Positions 30,465 through 39,196 of a DNA stretch of 64,000 nt are shown piece by piece. The number at the start of each line of letters is the position of its first letter. Positions within the stretch are counted from its first letter, which is position 1. The notes below the pieces were generated by a model that was not told the DNA's origin, ran no database searches, and was given only the letters and a program-made list of their open reading frames with translations. This stretch comes from Clostridia bacterium UC5.1-1D2 (lineage in GTDB: Bacteria; Bacillota; Clostridia; Lachnospirales; Lachnospiraceae): contig BBZN01000003.1 in NCBI GenBank assembly GCA_001304855.1, forward strand, positions 119,577-183,576, written 5' to 3'. A program made the translations under genes and the position numbers.

Positions 30465-32347
30465 ATGAAAAAAGTGATTGCTGTAATTCTGGCAGCCGCC
30501 CTGTCTTTAACCGGCTGCAATTCAATCATTAACTCAACTACAATGAATGTTGGCGAAATGGCTGAAGAAAACCGTGTGCTGCGACTTATGACGATGTTTC
30601 AGACATAATGAATGATATGCCTGACTATGTCCAGGTGGACCTGAGCACAAAATATGACGCTCCCGGTGTAAACGCATTCTTTATACCTGACACATATTCC
30701 AAAGAGAAAGCGGATATCCGGTCTTTTAATCTTTTAGGCACTGAAGGGGAAAACACGGTGATTTATTCCTATGCAACTAAAATACGCTCTGGAGACAGGG
30801 CCGGAGAGGAAGTTCACTGCGTAGCAAAATATAATTACGAGAACAAGCAATATCAGGAGATACACCAGAACATAGGAGCGGTTTCTCCGGATCTGGAAGC
30901 ATTCCATACACAGATGCTGAAGGATACTTCCGGTGTGGCTGTCTATGACAGAGGAAGTTATTACTATTACGGTCTGGACGGAGATTTAAAGATACAGGCC
31001 TCCATAGGAGATTTTATAGGAAAGCAATACGTTAAAAACGTGTCTACACAGATTTCGAGCGTGGCTTGCGGAACGGCCAACCGCGTGTATTTTCTTATAA
31101 CCATTCAGGAAAATGAGATTGAAGAGGGAGACGGCGGAAGCGTTGATTGGGATAAACTGGAAGATAGTATAGAAGAAGAGGTTAAATCGAGGATTTTGGT
31201 CTACGACCTGTTACCGCTGGACAGCAGCTTTAAGTGTATACAGGATTTTGAAAATTTTGACGAGGCAGTTGATTACTGGAAGGATATGACGGAGGGAAGG
31301 GAATTTTCCGATGAACCGGATGCCGAGGAGGACTGGGCTGAGGCAGAGGATGCATATCCTATGGAAAATGGACCGATTTATCTGATAAGGGATGGAGTAT
31401 TGCAGTACCCTCTTTATACCTGGGATGAGATGATTTTTCTGAGTGAAGATAGGTTAGGAAAATTATGTACCTTTGTGGTGGATATGAATACTGTGAAAGA
31501 AAAAAAGAATATTACCGATTCTAAATTTGATGATAGAGATTTGGCTGTCATCAACGGACATTATTACGGAATCAGTGGGAACCTTATAAATATAATAACA
31601 AAAGAAAAGGAGATCAGCAGAACTTACACCTATGTAGACGAGGATGGGGATACAGATGAGTTTACCCAGACCATTGAGGTTCCTTCCTACCAGATTTTAG
31701 AGATCGACAAAGGGTTTATTGAAGGCTACTGGTTAATTCCTGATGAAATCCCCAATCTGTATGGAGCGACAAAATGGGGGGCTTTGGCCGGCAAGGACAA
31801 AACGCTGTTCTGGGAGACTGAAATAGGAAGAATGAAAATTTATGAAGGTCTTACCCAGAACTCCCTTGTGACATATGATTTCCTGGAGAGGAATCCCTAT
31901 ACGATTATCGTCGGTGAGGAACGTGTAGATATAATTTTTGACAATCTTTTTTTCTCAGGCTTGGGACACTACCAATTTCCGTTTGATGCCCTTATCTACG
32001 GATATCAGGAGGGAAACACAGAGTATGACCAGAAACTGAAAGATACTTCGGGCAGTATCGGGAACCTTTACAGCCAGAGGGAACGTTTTCAGGAGTGGCA
32101 GATACTTAATATTACAGACAACAAGTTTCTGATTGCGTCCCAAAAGAATGGATTACTATATTTTGACGGGGAATCCGGCAGGATACGGCAGATTGAAAAG
32201 GGCACCTGGCTGGCGGTGTGGGAAGAACCGGGAGGAAACATAGTTGTTGCGGGTTTTGACAATGAAGTCAGTGGATATGACAGTAAAGATTTAATCTATG
32301 GAAAAATAAAAAAATATTCAAAAGCGGATCTGATAAATTCACTTTAA
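30465..32347 (+). CDS. Large lipoprotein of the secretion operon, unrecognised (one frameshift)
   Basis: I do not recognise this family. The ATG at 30465 (AGAAGGA upstream) gives a lipoprotein signal with SLTGCNS lipobox; an upstream ATG at 30444 is possible. Near 30585 one missing base splits the frame, and repair joins the start to TYDDVSDIMNDMPDYVQVDL. The remainder, about 580 residues, is rich in Asp/Glu and aromatic residues with repeated strand-turn patterns (for example AVYDRGSYYYYGLDGDLKIQ and KFLIASQKNGLLYFDGES), suggestive of a beta-propeller-like surface protein. It contains an acidic stretch (DEPDAEEDWAEAEDAYP). It follows the pilin-like gene and its hairpin. Probably on the cell exterior, tethered by lipid. 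Confidence 0.65.
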
Positions 32348-32499
32348 ATGATGGGAAGGGAGAAGGCTGTATAGAGACTGAGCGGAACATGCAGGTTAAT
32401 TAACTGAAAGGAAGAACCGGGAGAGGAAAAGGCCGGAAGAGAACCTGACAATAACCCGTAAGATATTGCAGTTAGCAGATAAGGCAGGAGGGAATGAAC

Positions 32500-34074
32500 A
32501 TGGCCGACAGGCTGAAAGAGGAGCAGCTGACCTTGCTGGAGAAAATGGAACGATCCATGACGGGGATGCTGAACCGTCCGTCGCAGGCGTTTAAGGATAT
32601 CGTGGAAGCGTTTGAAAAAATTATAAATCTGGGAAGAAAACCAGTTAATCAGACAAATGCTTATCAGTATGTCCTGCAGCATGAGCAGCTGATGGAAAAT
32701 ACCCAGGATTATATCAGGAATAACAGAGGCGCCAGAACGGAGCGTGGAAAAGAGCGGCTGGGCTACGCCGGACAGGTGATGACCATGATGGCTCCGCGGA
32801 AGCTGGAGGGGCTGAGAGATCCCCGGGCGGTGGAGCGCCTTGGCGGCAGAACCCTGGATTCTCTTACGGATGCGGATTTTCCTGTTATGGCTCCCTCCTC
32901 TTTTGGAAACAGGGAGCGGCGCCCGGAAGCTCCGTCAGTGATCTCACATCAGGGAGTACAGAGGTGGTTTACCCCCATGGAGAGCGGCGGAAATAAAAAT
33001 ATAGCCGCAGGCCGCCTCGGAGCCCTGCTGGGACTTCAGTCAGTAACGGGAAGCGATCAGAAAACCATGATACCCGGCAAGGGAGAAGGAAGTATTCAGA
33101 GTGTTTCCAAAGGTTTTTACATACACGATATATCCGATGTGAAGATGGGGGTATCATACAAGGATGAAGGTTTTCAAAAGGATATGGCGGGACTGACGCT
33201 GATCCGATACCTTACAGGAAATACTAACAGGGAAGTGGACAGTCTGGTAATAAATCAGGAGATGGCGGGTACGGCTCCAAAGGGCAGGCAGGAAGTAAAG
33301 CTGACGGGAATCCGTGATACAGATCACAGCTTCAGCTTTGGGACAGGATCCATAATGGATGTCTCAGAGATTAAGGTTGTCAGCAGGGAGGTGGCAGATA
33401 ACCTTAAGCTGATAAATAAAGATATGCTGCGCCATACATTAAAAGACGTACTGACTGAGGAGCAGATAGACCAGCTGGGCAGCCGGATGGAGAAGGTTAA
33501 AAAAAGGCTTGGGGAAATTAAAATAGTGGAAGATGGAAAATGGGATGAAGAGGCCCAAACATTAAATAAACACAGCCCTGTTTATCCCGCAATGGTAAGA
33601 CTGCTGGGGCCGGAGCCAGGCCTGGTGAAGGAGGAGTCCATCATAACCCCTGCTCCGGAGGCTGTAATAAAATCAGCGGTTCAGGAGGCTGCTGCGCCGC
33701 CCTCTTCTGGAGAAAAGAAGGCGGCGCCGGCTGCAGAACATTCGGCAGAACCGGCGAAAGAACGTGTGCCGGGGACAATACCGCCGCCGCCGCCCCTTCC
33801 TGAGATAAAAACAGTGAGCTTTCGGGAATTGCAGGCGGAGGAAAATAAAACACAGTCCGGAGTAAGGGTTCGGCCGACGCCGCCAAAACAGGCCCAGAAT
33901 CCACGGGAGGCCATGTTGGAAGAATTAAAAGCCGTAATAAAAAAAGAAACGAAAAATACGGCTGCAAATACGGAACCTGAAAAGAAGGGGACGGCCGCCC
34001 CGGACCATGTTCCAAGTGAGGAAAAGCAGGTAAACCTGAAGCCTTTAAGTCGTAAAAAAGGGATAGGGATGTAG
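32500..34074 (+). CDS. Operon-encoded soluble protein with disordered Pro-rich C-terminus; candidate substrate
   Basis: A 524-residue protein without signal peptide or membrane helix and with no family I can name. The second of two close ATGs (32500) is favoured since GGAGGG lies eight bases upstream; the first is too near. The N-terminal half is compact-looking and charged. From about residue 385 it becomes Ala/Pro/Lys-rich, with GTIPPPPPLPEI followed by KTVSFRELQAEENKTQSGV and a basic end LSRKKGIGM. The VSFREL segment followed by basic/proline residues parallels the C-termini of the zincin and the two large paralogues downstream. It is the last gene before a terminator. Substrate, adaptor and chaperone are all possible roles. 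Confidence 0.6.
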   Translation: MADRLKEEQLTLLEKMERSMTGMLNRPSQAFKDIVEAFEKIINLGRKPVNQTNAYQYVLQHEQLMENTQDYIRNNRGARTERGKERLGYAGQVMTMMAPRKLEGLRDPRAVERLGGRTLDSLTDADFPVMAPSSFGNRERRPEAPSVISHQGVQRWFTPMESGGNKNIAAGRLGALLGLQSVTGSDQKTMIPGKGEGSIQSVSKGFYIHDISDVKMGVSYKDEGFQKDMAGLTLIRYLTGNTNREVDSLVINQEMAGTAPKGRQEVKLTGIRDTDHSFSFGTGSIMDVSEIKVVSREVADNLKLINKDMLRHTLKDVLTEEQIDQLGSRMEKVKKRLGEIKIVEDGKWDEEAQTLNKHSPVYPAMVRLLGPEPGLVKEESIITPAPEAVIKSAVQEAAAPPSSGEKKAAPAAEHSAEPAKERVPGTIPPPPPLPEIKTVSFRELQAEENKTQSGVRVRPTPPKQAQNPREAMLEELKAVIKKETKNTAANTEPEKKGTAAPDHVPSEEKQVNLKPLSRKKGIGM

Positions 34075-34107
34075 AGCAGGGCGAAAGGCGGAGGAAGAAT
34101 TTGAAAG

Positions 34108-34144
34108 AACCGCATCTGTAGTTGTCCCTGCAGATGCGGTTTTC
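34108..34144 (+). terminator. Intrinsic terminator ending the first secretion operon
   Basis: AACCGCATCTG (34108-34118) pairs with CAGATGCGGTT (34131-34141), followed by TTT. It separates the VirD4-VirB part from the PilM/N/O-like part. Read-through is possible because no clear promoter is visible in the short gap after it. Confidence 0.8.
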
Positions 34145-34208
34145 TGTATAAGCGGCCGGAAGCAGGTCAAGAGGTTTGAAATATAGTAAAGGGAATGAGG
34201 GTGAGCAG

Positions 34209-35630
34209 ATGGTAGCTGCTATGATTTTAAGAGATAACAGAGTGGAAATTGCTGCAGGAAAAAGCTATTCGTCGCCGGCTAAAAAGCGGCTTTCCCTGGC
34301 TGTAGGAAATGGTTTTATAAGGAGCGGAAAAATTATCAGCCCCCATTTTTTGGGGAAATTGCTGACGGATGAATTAAAAAAATACCGCATATTTCCCCGG
34401 GAATTATACATTGCCGTGAGAAGTAATGACATCATAATTGAGAACATTCAAATTTCCAATTGCGAAAAGGCCTGTGTTTTACAGCGGGCAAAGGAGGTTC
34501 TGGAGACAGGACAACCGGGAATGCTCGAAAAAAATTATATTACCTGCAGACGGTGTGAGGAAGTGGACGGCGGCTTTTGCTTAAATGTGGCGATTGTGCC
34601 TAAGATACTGATTGAACAGTACCACGCCCTTGCAGCAGCCATGAAATGCAGGATTGGAAAACTTGCCATTTATGGGGACTGTATGGGGAAACTGGAACTC
34701 AAAGAGAGCATGCCCCTTGAAAGGGAGCGCATATTTGTTGAAATAGGAGGGGACTTTGTTCAGTTTTATTGTTTCGGGGGCGGAGAACTCCAAAGAATCT
34801 ACGGCTTTGTTACCCAGCAGATACCCTTCCACTTTTCAGAAGACAAACTGAGAAAAGAATTGCTGGATAAGATATGCCAGGATATTCAGGCTCTTCCCTG
34901 CCGCCAGGCAAAGGAAGGAGACATTTATATAAATAATGCCGGGTATCTGGAAGAAGCGGAAATCAAATATCTGAAGAAACAGCTGGGAGCTTCAGCTGAA
35001 GTACGATATGTGTTTATGCAGGATTTGGATCGGGATTTGGATGGAAGCCTCCTGAACACCTTCTTTTCCGACAAAAAGAAGGGGGAGGGACTGATTGCAA
35101 TATCCGAGGACCGGAGAAAAAAGCATACAACTACCGGCCGGAGCGCTGGGCTTTTGACGGCCGCTGCTGCAGGCGCTTTTGCGGCGGCTATGTCCTTTGG
35201 TTTTTTCTGGTACGTCAGCGCCGGACAGCTGCAGCAGAAACTGGAAGAAGATGAGGCGTATCTCTATGCAAATGAAAGCGTCAGAAGTATCTATCTGGAG
35301 CATGAAAGACTGAAAGAAGAAAAACTGTATGTGGAGAAGCTGGATGCCCGTCTGAACGCAGTTGATACAGATTACAGGCCTGTTCTCAACCGCATTGAGG
35401 AAATTGCAGAACAGGGAGAGAGCCGGTTGAACCGTGTTGTATTGACTTCTGACCTCGAACTTCAGATTGAGGGCTCGGCTGCCGGTTATTCAGACGTCAA
35501 CACAATCATGGAAAAAATGGAAAAATCAGGAATGGAAAAAATAGAACTCCTTAAGGTTCAGACGGCTGAAGAGCAGGACAAGCCAATTATCTATGCCATA
35601 TCGGCGGTATATACAATAGAAAGGGATTAG
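34209..35630 (+). CDS. PilM-PilN-like fusion protein
   Basis: The first 300 residues resemble the actin-like PilM fold: an opening MILRDNRVEIAAG, YIAVRSNDIIIENIQI, a middle IGKLAIYGDCMGKLEL and FVEIGGDFVQFYCF. One transmembrane helix follows (about residues 320-340, AAAAGAFAAAMSFGFFWYV), then a coiled-coil (LEHERLKEEKLYVEKLDARL) and a ferredoxin-like end (LNRVVLTSDLELQIEGSAAG), the order of PilN. In type IV pili PilM and PilN are usually separate and link the motor ring to the pilus platform. ATG 34209 is used (GAGGGTGA upstream). Sequence similarity is inferred from architecture and a few motifs, not a search. No PilB, PilC or prepilin peptidase is in the window. Confidence 0.6.
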   Translation: MVAAMILRDNRVEIAAGKSYSSPAKKRLSLAVGNGFIRSGKIISPHFLGKLLTDELKKYRIFPRELYIAVRSNDIIIENIQISNCEKACVLQRAKEVLETGQPGMLEKNYITCRRCEEVDGGFCLNVAIVPKILIEQYHALAAAMKCRIGKLAIYGDCMGKLELKESMPLERERIFVEIGGDFVQFYCFGGGELQRIYGFVTQQIPFHFSEDKLRKELLDKICQDIQALPCRQAKEGDIYINNAGYLEEAEIKYLKKQLGASAEVRYVFMQDLDRDLDGSLLNTFFSDKKKGEGLIAISEDRRKKHTTTGRSAGLLTAAAAGAFAAAMSFGFFWYVSAGQLQQKLEEDEAYLYANESVRSIYLEHERLKEEKLYVEKLDARLNAVDTDYRPVLNRIEEIAEQGESRLNRVVLTSDLELQIEGSAAGYSDVNTIMEKMEKSGMEKIELLKVQTAEEQDKPIIYAISAVYTIERD

Positions 35631-35682
35631 GCGGCGGAAAAGGTATTGGGGACTTTACAGGACAGCAAATGAGGAGAGAATC

Positions 35683-36523
35683 ATGGCAGAAAAGGAATAT
35701 TTAAACTATCTCGGAATCATTGGGTACGAAATTGAATTTTTGATTGAAAATAACGATGTTTGTTATTATACCTGTGAGATAAACCGCCAGACAGATTACG
35801 TGGAGATCTTTGCGGAGACCGCTGACAAAAAACATACGCTGGCAGGGGACATAGGAGTATTGCCTGTTCACAAAGGAGCCAATACGTTTACGATCAAGCT
35901 GATGGATCACGATGTTTTGCTAAAAACCTATGATATATCGGTTGTGGTAAGAAAGTGGAAACGGAAGAGGCAGAAGAAAACGGCGGAGAAACCGGTCAAA
36001 CCAATTGTTCAGGAGAAGCCGGAGACAGAAATCACACAGGAGGAGATCACAGAGGGGGAAGTGGAGGAAACTATGTGGAAAGAATCGGAACAACAGCCTC
36101 TGGCTGCGCCGGAACCGGAGACAACAGCCGGATCCGGGCATATGCCGCCGCCCAGACTTTTGCGCTTACATGTCCTCAACGGCAGTCTGGAGCCGGATTT
36201 TCAAGGAGATATTTTCGAGTACCGTATAAAGAGGACTCAGAATAAAGACAGGATTGTTATTGAGGCGGAAGGCGAAACTGCTGAATATATTGTAAGCGGG
36301 GATGTGGGTGAACAGAAGCTGACGGAGGATGAACAGACATTTTCCATTACATGCTCTTTAAAGGATGGCTCAGCGGAAATGGCCTATCATCTCCATGTGG
36401 AGGGCGTGGCCAAAAAAACAAAAAGAAAAGAGGGGCCGCGCCAGGAAAAAACAGCCGAAAAGAGCCGTAAAACCACCGGCTAAGAAGAAAACTAAAAAAG
36501 TAAAAGGAAAGAAAAAAGATTGA
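35683..36523 (+). CDS. Protein with two cadherin-like beta-sandwich domains (one frameshift)
   Basis: Two domains with the pattern of the bacterial cadherin-like beta-sandwich family flank an acidic linker. The first (about 18-85) ends KGANTFTIKLMDHDVLLKTY, the second (about 160-245) ends EQTFSITCSLKDGSAEMAYH. Between them lies a Glu/Thr/Pro-rich stretch. The frame ends early at 36483, but one base restores AVKPPAKKKTKKVKGKKKD and a stop at 36523, giving a strongly basic tail. No signal peptide is visible, which is odd for a domain normally found outside cells, so it may act in the cytosol next to the PilM-like domain. It lies 52 bp after the PilM-PilN-like gene and its stop overlaps the next start. 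Confidence 0.62.
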
Positions 36524-37289
36524 AAACCCTAATGGCGTTGTTCTGTTTTCTGTTTTCCTCTGTATTCTTGCAGCTGCAGCATTTATCCTGTTTGAGATTC
36601 CTATGCAGCGCATCCATGGAGCAAGAAAACAAAAATATCTTGAACTGTCACAGCGCAGGGAGGAAATAGACGGATATCTGGCAGAGGAGGACCGCCTCCT
36701 GAAGGAAACGGAAGAATACATACAGGCCATAGAGGATTTTTCAGAGCGCTATCCCCAGATGCAGGATGAGAAAGAGCTGGCCAGGCTTTTAGATACCTGG
36801 AAGGCGGAGTCTTTCCTGGATTATTTGACAGTTACCCCGGGACGGCCCGCGCCAATGACCAATGATGACAGCGGCTGGGAAAACATATTGAATCCTTCGC
36901 CGGCAGAAATGGGACAGATGGAAGCTGCGGGCGGAAGCCCCCTTCTTATAAAAAGAACAGCAGTTGTAGAAGCCGGAGGAACATATGAGGCTCTCCTTAA
37001 ATTTTACGAACTGGTATATGATTTTCACCAAAATATATTGATTGGCAATATTGAATTAAAGAAAACACAGGAAGGGGCTGCTTTAGCATCAGAGGAAACG
37101 AAAGAGAGGGCTGCCTCAGACATGGAGGCAGGGAATGAAGCGACGGACCCGGCAGAAGAGGGAGCCGGGGAGGGAAGGGAGCCGGGGGAGGCACTGCCTG
37201 CTGCGGTGTCAGAGCAGAGTCAGGAGACGGCACAAGAGGATTCCTGGGTACTGAGATTTGATATAGCATTCTATTATTACACATGGTGA
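36520..37289 (+). CDS. PilO-like bitopic membrane protein
   Basis: A short cytosolic N-terminus and one transmembrane helix (VVLFSVFLCILAAAAFILF) precede a coiled coil (RKQKYLELSQRREEIDGYLA and onward), then a small alpha/beta region with EALLKFYELVYDFHQNILIG, the layout of PilO. A long acidic insertion with Ala/Glu repeats follows before the last strand (SWVLRFDIAFYYYTW). The start is a TTG at 36520 overlapping the previous stop; reading in frame needs one extra A (TTGAAAAAC). The family call rests on topology and on the PilM-PilN-like gene upstream. It probably pairs with the PilN-like part outside the membrane. Confidence 0.58.
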
Positions 37290-37317
37290 AACGTATAGAA
37301 AGATGGGTGAATATTCC

Positions 37318-38990
37318 ATGAGATTCGCAGTTTTGAGCCGGATCAGGATTGTAATTACTGCCGGTACGGCATGCTGCCTGTATGTTCTTTCAGGTAAGGC
37401 GATTATAAATTCAATTCACCGGAGAGATTTTTGGACGCTGTGCAGGAAAAGGGGAATTGCCGTTACCTTGAGCGCTGTTTGCATAGGAAGTGTTTTTGTT
37501 GGGAGAGGACTGGTCAGCGACGCGATGGAAAATGACAGAGCGCTCCAAATAAGGACTCCGGCTTCTGTGGCGGAGTCCTCCTTGGCCCCTTTGGACAAAC
37601 CTGCCCCCATCTCCGGTTTTATCGCGATGGTTGATGGGAAAATTGCCTATTATGACAGAGATGGAAATAAGGTTACGGACGCCTTTGCTGTCATAGGAGG
37701 ACAGACCTACAGGTTTGACCATAACGGATATATGGTAACAGGATGGTTTTATGATGAAAGTCATGAGAAATATTATTATTTTAATAAAGACGGAACATCT
37801 GCCGAAGGATGGGTACAGGATCAGGAGGTCTGGTATTATCTGGAGGACGGACAATATGTCCGTGGATGGAAGGAGATAAGTTCTAATTCCGGCGAAAGAT
37901 ATTGGTTTTATTTTGGCGAAGACGGCGGCATGTTATCATCCTGCGAGACGCCGGACGGATATTATGTAAATGAAGACGGAATTTATATAGAGAACGGCAA
38001 AGAAACGGTTCCTTATGATGACGGAGGATTTCAGTGGGACCGGATGCCGGGGGAGGAGACGGGGCCCATCAGCGGATTAATCATTGCTGAATATCCGGCA
38101 GAGTTTTACATGTTATGCATTGCAGGAGAGACTTCCGGTCTGGCTAATTCTTCAGCATTAATATATGGAGACAGGGGCTGCGCATACGGCGCCTGCCAAT
38201 TGGATTACCGCTATGATCTGGTTGCTTTTATGCGGTTTGCCTATGAAAGGCATCCAAATCTCTGGCCGGATTTTGTTTCCTACCTGGGGTATCAGACCGG
38301 CAATCCGGAACTGAAGGGCAATCCGGTAATAGGAAACGCTTTTTTAAAAGCTATGAATGCTGATTATCAGACGGCGATGGCGGATCAGCTGGAATTTATG
38401 GCGGACCGGTACTGGAAGGGATTTCGGGATAAGATGAATAAAGCGGGATTTGGCCTCGATGAGAGACATATTGCAGTGGCGGCGGCCATGTTTTCCGTAA
38501 ATGTTAACTGCGGTCCGCAACCGGACGTATTTATCCGGGAACTTTCTCCGGACATGACGGATGAGGAGCTGATACGCGGTACATATCGAATCAGAAACAG
38601 TATTTTTTCAAAACAGAAAGTAGGAAAAGTATTAAAGGGAACCACAAAGAGATATCTGAAATCAGAGCGCAGATGGCCCTGGATCTGCTCTATGGCTACA
38701 CAACCATAGATTCCACTATCAATTATGGCGGCGGCGTGGAATGGCATGGGAACCCTTTTTATTCATCTGTAACAACCCTTACCACGGAAAAGCGAATTCT
38801 CTATGAAAGCGAACCTTTGCCGGAGTCTTTTTCCATGCTGAACTCCGGGGACAGCCAGGCCGCCGGGACTGCAACCGGGTCGGAGGCAGAGCCGGAAAGA
38901 AACCCGGAGCTTACTCCCTTTGCAGTCTTGGAAGCTTTGTCAGAAATGAAGCCCTCGGATCTGACGGAAGGGGAGGCGGAAAACAGGTGA
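37318..38990 (+). CDS. Cell-wall-binding-repeat protein with lysozyme-like domain, VirB1-like role
   Basis: N-terminal hydrophobic segments suggest membrane anchoring. Residues about 105-215 form several cell-wall-binding (choline-binding-type) repeats: IAYYDRDGNKVTDAF, YMVTGWFYDESHEKYYYFN, WVQDQEVWYYLEDG, RYWFYFGEDGGM. The C-terminal half (AGETSGLANSSALIYGDRGC then AYGACQLDYRYDLVAFMRF, and MADRYWKGFRDKMNKAGFG) looks like a lysozyme-superfamily domain, though I cannot name the family. The frame changes near 38655; repair joins KGNHKEISEIRAQMALDLL and runs to 38990. Start 37318 has GGGTGA upstream; 37303 is also possible. In secretion loci such enzymes open the wall for the apparatus. It is the last gene of this block. 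Confidence 0.7.
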
Positions 38991-39005
38991 CAATCAAGCT
39001 TCATT

Positions 39006-39059
39006 CTCGGTTCCGTAACGCTTTGGTCTTAAAAGCGTAACTGTGCGTATGATATGCTT
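39006..39059 (+). promoter_or_regulatory. Regulon promoter, copy C (before DUF192-coiled-coil gene)
   Basis: TAAC at 39017 and 39039 (22 bp apart), then exactly 11 nt and TATGCT (39054-39059), preceded by TGA. A weaker TCTC sits 11 bp before the first TAAC. The inter-site segment GCTTTGGTCTTAAAAGCG resembles copies A and B, linking this gene to the secretion regulon. Confidence 0.7.
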
Positions 39060-39196
39060 ACAGTGTAAATGAAAACGGGAAGGTAAAGGAAAAAAAGGAT
39101 ATACTTCTGATTGATGCGTTTATGGATTGGACGCTTTTTAATTTATTGGCAGATATATTCCTCCATTGGCGTAATGCTTTGACAAAGGAGAATTAA

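Noticed and set aside
39069..39196. Small gene of about 43 codons before the DUF192 gene
   Set aside because: A one-base repair opens a frame ending at 39196 directly before the DUF192 ATG, but its ATG lies only a few bases after the likely transcription start and lacks a ribosome site. Evidence is insufficient.
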